Assembly: GCF_000378745.1 (NCBI RefSeq)
Contig: NZ_KB905270.1
Span: 53,861-117,860, forward strand
Reading direction: 5' to 3'
Origin: Prevotella amnii DSM 23384 = JCM 14753
GTDB lineage: Bacteria; Bacteroidota; Bacteroidia; Bacteroidales; Bacteroidaceae
DNA length: 64,000 nt
Shown: in pieces, positions 57,060-64,000 of the stretch
How positions within the stretch are numbered: the stretch's first letter is position 1
How the letters are laid out: each line of letters starts with the position of its first letter
Notes under the pieces: generated by a model
The model's database searches: none
What the model was told of the DNA's origin: nothing
The model's input: the letters and a program-made list of their open reading frames with translations, nothing else
Translations under genes and position numbers: made by a program

Positions 57060-57404
57060 ATGACAACAAAGAAAGAACAAAGAAGGCTTAAGATAAAGCT
57101 ACGCATTCGAAAGAATGTAACAGGTAGCGCAGAGCGTCCACGCTTGAGTGTTTTTCGTAGTAACAAGCAAATTTATGCTCAGGTAATTAATGACCTGAAT
57201 GGTACAACTCTTGCTTCTGCTTCGTCATTAGGCATGGAGAAATTAGCTAAAATAGAACAAGCTAAAAAAGTAGGTGAATTAGTAGCTGCACATGCTAAGG
57301 CTGCAGGTATTGAGAAAGTAGTTTTTGACCGTAACGGTTATCTATATCACGGACGTGTTCAGGCATTAGCTGAAGCTGCACGTGAAGGAGGACTTAAATT
57401 CTAA
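57060..57404 (+). CDS. rplR: 50S ribosomal protein L18
   Basis: 5S rRNA-binding protein, 114 residues. [20 protein letters not shown] and [20 protein letters not shown] are typical. 21 bases after rplF, six before rpsE. Confidence 0.97.
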   Translation: MTTKKEQRRLKIKLRIRKNVTGSAERPRLSVFRSNKQIYAQVINDLNGTTLASASSLGMEKLAKIEQAKKVGELVAAHAKAAGIEKVVFDRNGYLYHGRVQALAEAAREGGLKF

Positions 57405-57410
57405 ACGATT

Positions 57411-57923
57411 ATGGCATTTAATAAAGTAAAAGTAAATAGTGATGTTGAACTTAAGGATCGCTTGGTTGCTATTAACCGTGTAACTAAGGTTACTAAAGGT
57501 GGTCGTACTTTCACATTTGCAGCTATCGTCGTTGTAGGTGACGGTAATGGCGTTATAGGTTGGGGATTAGGTAAGGCAGGTGAAGTTACAGCTGCTATTC
57601 AGAAGGGAACAGACTCTGCTAAAAAGAATTTAGTGAAGGTTCCTGTTTTGAAAGGTACCGTTCCTCATGAGGTAGAAACTCGTTTTAGTGGTGCTCAGGT
57701 TTTATTGAAGCCAGCTGCAGCAGGTACTGGTTTGAAAGCTGGTGGTGCTATGCGTGCTGTATTGGAGAGCGCAGGTATTACTGACGTTATAGCCAAATCA
57801 AAAGGATCATCAAATCCTCACAATTTAGTTAAGGCAACTATTGCAGCTCTTTCAGAGATGCGTGATGCTTATACAGTTGCGGGTGAGCGAGGTGTTAGTA
57901 TGGATAAAGTATTTAACGGTTAA
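57411..57923 (+). CDS. rpsE: 30S ribosomal protein S5
   Basis: Small-subunit protein for decoding accuracy and mRNA unwinding, 170 residues. [20 protein letters not shown] and [20 protein letters not shown] are family segments; the N-terminal basic loop is normal. Confidence 0.97.
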   Translation: MAFNKVKVNSDVELKDRLVAINRVTKVTKGGRTFTFAAIVVVGDGNGVIGWGLGKAGEVTAAIQKGTDSAKKNLVKVPVLKGTVPHEVETRFSGAQVLLKPAAAGTGLKAGGAMRAVLESAGITDVIAKSKGSSNPHNLVKATIAALSEMRDAYTVAGERGVSMDKVFNG

Positions 57924-57942
57924 ATAAAGGAGATTTTTAATA

Positions 57943-58119
57943 ATGGCAACAATTAAGGTAAAGCAAATTAAGAGTCGAATAGGTGCTCCTAAAGATCAAA
58001 AAGCCACATTGCTAGCTTTAGGTCTCCGCAAAATTTCACAAGTTATAGAAATAGAAGATACACCAAGTGCACGTGGAATGATTGCAAAGGTTCATCATTT
58101 GGTATCAGTAGTTGATTAA
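57943..58119 (+). CDS. rpmD: 50S ribosomal protein L30
   Basis: Small large-subunit protein of 58 residues: [20 protein letters not shown] at the start and [12 protein letters not shown] at the end, with the conserved [11 protein letters not shown]. Preceded by AAGGAG at 57927-57932, ten bases before the ATG. It sits in the normal place between rpsE and rplO. Confidence 0.95.
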   Translation: MATIKVKQIKSRIGAPKDQKATLLALGLRKISQVIEIEDTPSARGMIAKVHHLVSVVD

Positions 58120-58143
58120 TTATTTTTTAACGATTAAATTAGT

Positions 58144-58590
58144 ATGAAATTAAATAATTTAACACCAGCAGCAGGCTCTACACACACACGTCGGCGTCTT
58201 GGTCGTGGTACAGGTTCTGGATTAGGAGGCACTTCTACTCGTGGGCATAAAGGAGCTAAAGCTCGTTCTGGTTATAAGAGAAAGATAGGCTTTGAAGGTG
58301 GGCAGATGCCATTACAGCGTCGTGTTCCAAAAGGTGGTTTTAAAAATATTAACCATAAGGAATATGTACCTGTAAATCTTTCTACTCTTCAGAGTTTAGC
58401 AGAAAAGTCTAATTTGACAAAGATTAGTTTAGTAGATCTTAAAGCTGCAGGCTTAGTTCGTAACAAAGATCTCGTAAAGATACTTGGTACAGGTGAGTTA
58501 AAGGCTAAACTAGAAGTTGAAGCTAATGCGTTCTCTAAAACTGCTGAAGAGGCTATCAAGGCAGTAGGTGGTAATACAACTATAATCTAA
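58144..58590 (+). CDS. rplO: 50S ribosomal protein L15
   Basis: Late-assembly large-subunit protein, 148 residues. The glycine/arginine-rich N-terminus (RRRLGRGTGSGLGGTSTRGH) and FEGGQMPLQRRVPKGGFKN are typical. Five bases before secY, as in most bacteria. Confidence 0.97.
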   Translation: MKLNNLTPAAGSTHTRRRLGRGTGSGLGGTSTRGHKGAKARSGYKRKIGFEGGQMPLQRRVPKGGFKNINHKEYVPVNLSTLQSLAEKSNLTKISLVDLKAAGLVRNKDLVKILGTGELKAKLEVEANAFSKTAEEAIKAVGGNTTII

Positions 58591-58594
58591 GTAG

Positions 58595-59929
58595 ATGAAG
58601 AAGTTTATTGAGACACTGAAGAACTGTTGGAAGGTGGAAGATTTGCGTCAGCGTCTTCTTATCACCATTTTGTTCGCAGCAATTTACCGTTTTGGATCAT
58701 TTGTGGTTCTTCCTGGTATTAATCCAGCATTATTGCAAAAATTACAGTCGCAGACTGCAGGTGGCTTAATGTCGCTTTTGGACATGTTCTCAGGTGGTGC
58801 ATTTTCCCATGCGTCTATATTCGCATTAGGAATAATGCCTTATATCTCAGCTTCTATCGTTATGCAGCTTCTTGCCGTTGCTGTTCCTTATTTTCAAAAG
58901 TTACAGCGTGAGGGCGAAAGTGGAACAAAGAAAATAAATTGGTATACACGTGCCTTAACAGTATTTATTTTACTGTTTCAGGCACCTATGTATCTAACTA
59001 ACCTGAGAGCACAAGCAGCAGGAGCAGTTGCTTCTGGTATTTCTTGGACGGCATTTGCAATACCAGCTACTATTATTTTAGCAGCTGGTTCAATGTTTAT
59101 TCTTTGGTTAGGTGAGCGTATTACAGATAAAGGTGTGGGCAATGGTGTTTCTTTAATCATTATGTTGGGTATCATAGCACGTCTACCGCAAGCGTTTTTT
59201 CAAGAGCTAACAAGCCGTTTTGAGGCTATAACTGGTGGTGGATTCGTTATGTTTATCGTAGAGATAATTGTTCTATATCTTGTAGTATGTGCTGCGATTC
59301 TTTTAGTTCAAGGAACAAGACAAGTTCCTGTGCAATACGCAAAGAAGGTTGTAGGAAATAAGCAATATGGTGGTGCACGTCAGTACATACCTTTAAAATT
59401 GTTTGCTGCAAATGTAATGCCTATCATCTTTGCTCAAGCATTGATGTTTATTCCTTTAGCAGTAGTACAATATTCGACTGATAGTTCTAGTTCTGTACTT
59501 CAGGCGATGATGAACACTAAGAGCCTGCCATATAATATTGTTTATGTTATTCTGATTATTGCATTTACTTATTTTTATACAGCAATTACATTAAATCCAA
59601 CCCAAATGGCAGAGGACATGAAACGTAATAATGGTTTTATACCAGGAGTTCGTCCAGGCAAGGAAACTGCAGATTATATAGAGACTATAATGTCTCGTAT
59701 TACTTTTCCAGGATCCTTATTTATAGCCTTTATTGCTGTTATGCCAGCTTTTGCAGGGTTACTTAATGTTCAGGATGCTTTTGGACAATTTTTTGGCGGA
59801 ACATCATTATTGATTCTTGTTGGAGTTGTTATTGATACTTTACAGCAGATAGAATCTCATTTGATGATGCGTCATTATGATGGTCTATTAAATTCTGGTC
59901 ATACACGTAATGGTGTATCAGCCTATTAA
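58595..59929 (+). CDS. secY: Protein translocase subunit SecY
   Basis: Channel-forming subunit of the Sec translocon in the inner membrane, 444 residues with about ten helices. It starts MKKFIETLKNCWKVEDLRQR; the plug/TM2 region has GGAFSHASIFALGIMPYISA and the cytoplasmic loop has GFIPGVRPGKETADYIE. A 133-base AT-rich gap follows where map would be expected. Confidence 0.96.
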   Translation: MKKFIETLKNCWKVEDLRQRLLITILFAAIYRFGSFVVLPGINPALLQKLQSQTAGGLMSLLDMFSGGAFSHASIFALGIMPYISASIVMQLLAVAVPYFQKLQREGESGTKKINWYTRALTVFILLFQAPMYLTNLRAQAAGAVASGISWTAFAIPATIILAAGSMFILWLGERITDKGVGNGVSLIIMLGIIARLPQAFFQELTSRFEAITGGGFVMFIVEIIVLYLVVCAAILLVQGTRQVPVQYAKKVVGNKQYGGARQYIPLKLFAANVMPIIFAQALMFIPLAVVQYSTDSSSSVLQAMMNTKSLPYNIVYVILIIAFTYFYTAITLNPTQMAEDMKRNNGFIPGVRPGKETADYIETIMSRITFPGSLFIAFIAVMPAFAGLLNVQDAFGQFFGGTSLLILVGVVIDTLQQIESHLMMRHYDGLLNSGHTRNGVSAY

Positions 59930-60062
59930 ATTCTTTGTCTTAAAAATAGATTCTAAAAAGATATAATATAAATATTAAATTAGTGCTAGTCATTTATTTG
60001 TCTGTATGAGTTAAATTTATTATATGTCAAATTAGAAAAGAAAAAAAGAGTTATTATTATAT

Positions 60063-60281
60063 ATGGCAAAGCAAACTGCAATAGAACAGGATGGTATAAT
60101 CCTAGAAGCACTTTCCAACGCAATGTTTCGTGTAGAGTTAGAGAATGGTGTAGAAATCATTGCTCATATCTCTGGAAAGATGAGAATGCATTACATTAAG
60201 ATTTTACCCGGTGATAAGATTAAGGTAGAAATGAGTCCTTATGATTTAACAAAGGGTAGAATTGTTTTCAGATACAAATAA
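60063..60281 (+). CDS. infA: Translation initiation factor IF-1
   Basis: OB-fold factor occupying the ribosomal A site during initiation, 72 residues: [20 protein letters not shown] at the start and KGRIVFRYK at the end. In related genomes map usually precedes it; here it directly follows secY after a non-coding gap. Confidence 0.97.
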   Translation: MAKQTAIEQDGIILEALSNAMFRVELENGVEIIAHISGKMRMHYIKILPGDKIKVEMSPYDLTKGRIVFRYK

Positions 60282-60292
60282 ATATCAAAGAT

Positions 60293-60409
60293 ATGAAGAC
60301 AAGAGCATCATTAAAAAAGCGTACAGCCGACTGCAAGATAGTTCGTCGTAAAGGTCGCTTGTTCGTTATTAACAAGAAAAACCCTAAGTTTAAGATGCGT
60401 CAGGGTTAA
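60293..60409 (+). CDS. rpmJ: 50S ribosomal protein L36 (zinc-independent form)
   Basis: A 38-residue protein: [20 protein letters not shown], ending [11 protein letters not shown]. Only one Cys is left of the CxxC...C...H zinc site found in many L36 proteins, so this is the zinc-free type. 11 bases after infA. Confidence 0.95.
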   Translation: MKTRASLKKRTADCKIVRRKGRLFVINKKNPKFKMRQG

Positions 60410-60451
60410 GTTAAAAATATGTAAAGGTATGTTATTGTGCTAAATAATACT

Positions 60452-60459
60452 TACCTTTG
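60452..60459 (+). promoter_or_regulatory. Internal -7 element before rpsM
   Basis: TACCTTTG followed by CA, in the 98-base gap between rpmJ and rpsM; a TTG at 60435-60437 is only 14 bases upstream. It may add a second promoter for rpsM-rpsK-rpsD-rpoA-rplQ. Confidence 0.55.
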
Positions 60460-60507
60460 CATGATTTTTATCGTAAATAGACATTTAAATTAATTAATTA
60501 TTTAACA

Positions 60508-60888
60508 ATGGCAATAAGAATTGTTGGAGTAGATTTGCCCCAAAATAAGCGTGGCGAAATCGCATTGACCTACATTTATGGTATAGGTCGAAGTAGTTCA
60601 GCAAAGATATTGGATAAAGCTGGTATCAGCCGAGACCTTAAAGTAAGTGAGTGGTCTGATGAACAAGCAGCTAAGATCCGTGAGATTATCGGTGCTGAAT
60701 TCAAAGTAGAAGGTGATCTTCGTTCAGAGATCCAAATGAATATAAAGCGCCTAATGGATATTGGTTGCTATCGTGGTGTTAGGCATCGTAACGGTCTTCC
60801 TGTTCGCGGTCAGAGTACAAAAAATAATGCTCGTACTCGTAAGGGTAAAAAGAAGACTGTTGCTAACAAGAAGAAGGCTACTAAGTAA
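60508..60888 (+). CDS. rpsM: 30S ribosomal protein S13
   Basis: Head protein contacting P-site tRNA, 126 residues. [20 protein letters not shown] and [20 protein letters not shown] are typical, and a Lys-rich tail ends the protein. First gene of the alpha part after a probable internal promoter. Confidence 0.97.
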   Translation: MAIRIVGVDLPQNKRGEIALTYIYGIGRSSSAKILDKAGISRDLKVSEWSDEQAAKIREIIGAEFKVEGDLRSEIQMNIKRLMDIGCYRGVRHRNGLPVRGQSTKNNARTRKGKKKTVANKKKATK

Positions 60889-60908
60889 TTTTAAGGAGGA
60901 AATTAATT

Positions 60909-61298
60909 ATGGCAAAAAAAACAGCAACATCTAAGAAAAGAAGTGTAAGAGTAGATGCTATGGGACAGCTTCATGTGCATAGCTCTTTTAATAATATTAT
61001 AGTATCTTTGGCAAATAATGAAGGTCAGATTATTTCTTGGTCTTCTGCAGGCAAGATGGGATTCCGTGGTTCTAAGAAGAATACTCCTTATGCAGCTCAA
61101 ATGGCAGCAGAGGATTGTGCAAAAGCAGCTTTTGACTTAGGTTTACGTAAGGTTAAAGCGTTTGTTAAAGGTCCAGGTAATGGTCGTGAGAGTGCAATCC
61201 GAGCAGTAAATGCTGCGGGTATTATAGTTACAGAAATAGTAGATGTAACCCCTTTACCACATAATGGTTGTCGTCCACCAAAGCGTCGTCGTGTATAA
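60909..61298 (+). CDS. rpsK: 30S ribosomal protein S11
   Basis: Platform protein lining the mRNA exit, 129 residues. [18 protein letters not shown] and the C-terminal [13 protein letters not shown] are intact. A strong Shine-Dalgarno AAGGAGG lies at 60893-60899, nine bases before the ATG, unusual in this phylum. Confidence 0.97.
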   Translation: MAKKTATSKKRSVRVDAMGQLHVHSSFNNIIVSLANNEGQIISWSSAGKMGFRGSKKNTPYAAQMAAEDCAKAAFDLGLRKVKAFVKGPGNGRESAIRAVNAAGIIVTEIVDVTPLPHNGCRPPKRRRV

Positions 61299-61329
61299 TA
61301 ACATCTTATAAAAGTTTAAAGAAAAAAAT

Positions 61330-61935
61330 ATGGCAAGATATATAGGTCCAAAATCTAGAATAGCACGCCGTTTTGGTGAGCCAATTTTCGGCGCAGATAA
61401 GGTATTGTCTAAGAGAAATTTTCCTCCTGGGCAACATGGTAATAACCGTCGTCGTAAGGTTTCAGAATACGGTGCTCAGCTAGCAGAAAAGCAAAAAGCA
61501 AAATATACTTATGGCGTTTTAGAACGTCAGTTCCGCAATCTATTTGAGAAGGCTGCTAAATCTGAAGGTATTACTGGTGAAGTTCTTCTTCAGAGTTTAG
61601 AATCACGTCTTGATAATGTTGTTTTCCGTCTTGGTATTGCTCCTACAAGAGCAGCTGCACGTCAGTTAGTAGGGCATAAGCATATTACAGTTAATGGTAA
61701 TGTTGTGAATATTGCTTCTTACTGTGTTAAGACAGGTGATGTCGTTGGTGTACGTGAGAAAGCTAAATCCCTTGAGGTTATTGAAGCAGCTTTAGCAGGA
61801 TTTAACCATAGTAAGTATCCTTGGCTGGAGTGGGATGAAAATGCAAAGGCTGGTAAGTTTCTTCACAGACCAGACCGTGCAGATATTCCAGAGAATATTA
61901 AAGAGCAGTTGATCGTTGAGTTGTACTCTAAATAA
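61330..61935 (+). CDS. rpsD: 30S ribosomal protein S4
   Basis: Primary 16S-binding assembly protein, 201 residues. [20 protein letters not shown] at the start, the S4 RNA-binding domain with [20 protein letters not shown], and C-terminal VELYSK. It lacks an N-terminal zinc Cys cluster. Confidence 0.97.
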   Translation: MARYIGPKSRIARRFGEPIFGADKVLSKRNFPPGQHGNNRRRKVSEYGAQLAEKQKAKYTYGVLERQFRNLFEKAAKSEGITGEVLLQSLESRLDNVVFRLGIAPTRAAARQLVGHKHITVNGNVVNIASYCVKTGDVVGVREKAKSLEVIEAALAGFNHSKYPWLEWDENAKAGKFLHRPDRADIPENIKEQLIVELYSK

Positions 61936-61953
61936 TTAAAAATCATTCAATTA

Positions 61954-62952
61954 ATGGCGATATTAGCATTTCAAAAACCTGACAAAGTTGTGATGCTGGA
62001 GGCAAATGAGACTTTCGGAAAATTCGAATTTCGTCCTTTAGAGCCTGGCTTTGGTGTTACTATAGGTAACGCTTTACGTCGCATCCTCCTTTCATCTCTA
62101 GAAGGTTTTGCAATAAATACCATTCGTATAGCTGGTGTTGAGCATGAATTTTCTTCTGTACCAGGTGTAAAGGAAGATGTTACCAACATCATATTGAATC
62201 TAAAACAGGTTAGATTCAGGCAAGTAGTAGAAGAATTCGAGAATGAGAAAGTTAGTATAACTGTAGAGAATTCCACGGAGTTTAAAGCAGGTGATATCAG
62301 CAATTATCTGACTGGATTTGAAGTGTTAAACCCTGATTTGGTGATTTGTCATTTAGACTCAAAGGCATCTATGCAAATTGATCTTACCATCAATAAAGGG
62401 CGAGGTTATGTTCCTGCAGATGAAAATCGTGAGTTTTGCACAGATGTTAATGTACTCCCAATCGATTCAATATACACTCCTATACGTAATGTAAAATACT
62501 CTGTAGAACCGTATCGTGTAGAACAGAAGACGGATTATGATAAACTGATCATTGAAGTTACTACGGATGGTTCCATTCCTCCAAAAGAAGCTTTAAAGGA
62601 AGCAGCTAAAACTCTTATACATCACTTTATGTTGTTTTCAGATGAGAAGATTACGTTAGAATCTCCTGATCAAGAGAATAATCAAGAATTTGATGAAGAA
62701 GTTTTGCATATGCGTCAGTTATTGAAGACAAAGCTTACAGATGCAACATTGAATTTAAGTGTTCGTGCGCTTAATTGTTTAAAAGCAGCTGATGTTGAAA
62801 CATTAGGCGATTTGGTTCAATATAATAAGACAGATCTTTTAAAGTTCCGTAATTTTGGTAAGAAATCGCTTTCAGAGCTTGATGATTTGCTCGAAGGTCT
62901 GAATCTATCGTTTGGAACTGATATTACAAAATATAAATTGGATAAAGAATAA
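61954..62952 (+). CDS. rpoA: DNA-directed RNA polymerase subunit alpha
   Basis: Polymerase assembly platform and activator target, 332 residues. The N-terminal dimerisation domain has [20 protein letters not shown]; a linker ([13 protein letters not shown]) leads to the C-terminal domain (about 250-320) with [20 protein letters not shown] and [14 protein letters not shown], the helices that contact DNA and regulators. It lies between rpsD and rplQ as usual. Confidence 0.97.
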   Translation: MAILAFQKPDKVVMLEANETFGKFEFRPLEPGFGVTIGNALRRILLSSLEGFAINTIRIAGVEHEFSSVPGVKEDVTNIILNLKQVRFRQVVEEFENEKVSITVENSTEFKAGDISNYLTGFEVLNPDLVICHLDSKASMQIDLTINKGRGYVPADENREFCTDVNVLPIDSIYTPIRNVKYSVEPYRVEQKTDYDKLIIEVTTDGSIPPKEALKEAAKTLIHHFMLFSDEKITLESPDQENNQEFDEEVLHMRQLLKTKLTDATLNLSVRALNCLKAADVETLGDLVQYNKTDLLKFRNFGKKSLSELDDLLEGLNLSFGTDITKYKLDKE

Positions 62953-63039
62953 GATGCTTCCTTTAATTTTTCGATTATATTTATTATAAAAGTAAAATAG
63001 AAGTCAGTTCTTATAGTTTGTTCATAATGAGAATTAAAA

Positions 63040-63522
63040 ATGAGACATAATAAAAAATTTAATCATTTAGGTCGTACTGCTCCTCATCGTGCAGCATTGT
63101 TATCAAATCTTGCAATTGCATTGATCGAGCACAAAAGAATCACTACGACTTTAGCAAAAGCTAAGGCTCTAAAGAAATTTGTAGAGCCATTAATAACACG
63201 TTCTAAAGAAGATACAACTAATTCGCGTCGTGTAGTCTTCCGCTATTTACAGAATAAGGAGGCAGTGACAGAATTATTTAAGAATATTTCTGTAAAGGTA
63301 GGTGATCGCCCTGGTGGTTATACTCGTGTTATTAAGTTGGGAACTCGTCAAGGAGATGCTGCAGAGATGGCTTTTATAGAGCTTGTTGATTTTGATGAGA
63401 ATATGGCTAAAACTCTTAAAACAGAAGTTAAGAAGACTCGTCGTAGTCGTCGTTCTACAAAAAAAGTTGAGTCAGAAACTTCTGATAATGTAGCAACATC
63501 AGAAGAAACAAAGGCAGAATAA
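63040..63522 (+). CDS. rplQ: 50S ribosomal protein L17
   Basis: Large-subunit protein, 160 residues. [20 protein letters not shown] and [20 protein letters not shown] are typical. The C-terminus has a long charged tail ([20 protein letters not shown] onwards) absent from E. coli L17 (about 127 residues). Last gene of the supercluster, followed by a strong terminator. Confidence 0.96.
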   Translation: MRHNKKFNHLGRTAPHRAALLSNLAIALIEHKRITTTLAKAKALKKFVEPLITRSKEDTTNSRRVVFRYLQNKEAVTELFKNISVKVGDRPGGYTRVIKLGTRQGDAAEMAFIELVDFDENMAKTLKTEVKKTRRSRRSTKKVESETSDNVATSEETKAE

Positions 63523-63550
63523 TCAAGTTCATTTATAAAACATGTTATGA

Positions 63551-63586
63551 GAGGATATGTCAAATATGCATATCCTCTTTTTTTTT
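63551..63586 (+). terminator. Terminator of the ribosomal supercluster
   Basis: GAGGATATG (63551-63559) pairs perfectly with CATATCCTC (63569-63577) and is followed by nine T (63578-63586). Confidence 0.88.
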
Positions 63587-63599
63587 GTAGAGTTTTGAC

Positions 63600-64000
63600 T
63601 TTTTGTGGTCAGTCCTAAAATCCTGTTGCGAGTCTTCGATACTGTCATTAAAAGTGTGTGAGCTATTCTTCTTTTTTATCCTTTCTATTTCCATTTTCGT
63701 TTATATTCTTCCAGCTTTTATACTGGTATATTTTCTTTTTATAAGCATTTTTTGTTTCTTCCATTGCCATTGTGATTCCAAGAAAATATAACAGCTTGTG
63801 CTGATGGCATGGATGTTCTCATATTGATAGTCCTTTTATACTTTCTGTTGAGTCTTTTAATCCAGTTAGTCGTATATATACACCTTTGCACTTCTTTTGG
63901 GAAGTCCATATATGTGAAGTATGCCATATTTCTTTCTGTCTTGTATTTCTTAAGGGTTGGATACTTCTTTTCCCATCTATCAACAAAAGTAACAAAATGT
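63600..64000 (-). mobile_element. IS256/Mutator-type insertion sequence, right-edge fragment
   Basis: The last 400 bases hold the 3' end of an IS256-family element whose transposase runs off the window. The outer boundary is uncertain: sequence changes character right after the ribosomal terminator at 63586, so the end probably lies within about 63587-63662. The terminal inverted repeat cannot be confirmed without the other end. Confidence 0.6.
63663..64000 (-). pseudogene. IS256/Mutator-family transposase, C-terminal part, frameshifted
   Basis: The minus-strand frame is open from the window edge and reads VDRWEKKYPTLKKYKTERN, then MAYFTYMDFPKEVQRCIYTT and NWIKRLNRKYKRTINMRTSM, the diagnostic C-terminal block of Mutator-type transposases (FPxEhxxxIYTTNxIExLNR). 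After SAQAVIF the frame turns to non-family sequence and stops at 63739. Reading on in another frame restores LGITMAMEETKNAYKKKIYQ and ends at 63663. The switch is at a run of four T (plus-strand AAAA at 63783-63786), consistent with one added base. The upstream half, with the catalytic residues, is outside the window. Start codons inside this fragment are not real starts. Confidence 0.8.

Noticed and set aside
63603..63791. Plus-strand 62-codon frame at the right edge
   Set aside because: It is an antisense shadow of the IS256-type transposase C-terminus.

Overview
The window is a low-GC chromosome segment from a Bacteroidetes bacterium, most likely Bacteroidales and probably close to Prevotella. 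The evidence is the repeated TAnnTTTG -7 promoter elements (often with a TTG/TTTG -33 element 18-20 bases upstream), the general lack of Shine-Dalgarno sequences, the families present (OmpP1/FadL porin, PgpH-like HD phosphodiesterase, clostripain-type C11 lipoprotein, periplasmic and lipoprotein FKBPs, type II glutaminyl cyclase, rubrerythrin with two rubredoxin domains) and a str-S10-spc-alpha ribosomal supercluster without tuf. No tRNA, rRNA, CRISPR array or prophage was seen.

Layout. 1-7.8 kb: a truncated outer-membrane porin and a membrane HD phosphodiesterase on the minus strand, then a plus-strand operon gltX-kdtA-zinc-ribbon protein-trpS. 7.8-8.45 kb: a gene-free stretch with a perfect 19-bp palindrome and, on the minus strand, a complete promoter and a strong terminator about 285 bases apart with no substantial ORF between them. 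This is a candidate orphan small RNA carrying AGG motifs about every 20 bases, and it is the best lead for something undescribed. 8.45-12.4 kb: nhaA, a MATE exporter, a HIT hydrolase and greA. 12.4-15.8 kb: a leader of about 460 bases, a 70-residue small protein and a translationally coupled 847-residue surface lipoprotein. 16.2-18.5 kb: a Bax-inhibitor-1-like membrane protein and a C11 protease lipoprotein.

18.7-29.6 kb: argR, ung and a DUF3109-type protein; a nucleotide operon pyrE-SRPBCC-nrdA-nrdB; prmC-recX-comF, divergent from ribD; and a MurU-like nucleotidyltransferase. 29.7-35.2 kb: guaA, pepT and a CPA2-type cation/proton antiporter. 35.3-45 kb, minus strand: rubrerythrin, groES-groEL (with sigma-54-like sites upstream), a peptide-handling group (Lrp regulator, a C26-M19 fusion protein, glutaminyl cyclase) and three FKBP isomerases differing in predicted location.

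45.7-63.5 kb: the ribosomal supercluster rpsL to rplQ. rplW has an insertion of about 50 residues, map is missing between secY and infA, a long hairpin lies between rpsN and rpsH, and several genes carry real Shine-Dalgarno sequences. It ends at a strong terminator, beyond which lies the 3' end of an IS256/Mutator-type transposase with a frameshift, cut by the right window edge.

Functionally this is mostly core-genome DNA: translation, nucleotide supply, protein folding, envelope and ion homeostasis. The accessory-looking parts are the small-protein/lipoprotein locus, the orphan RNA locus and the IS element.
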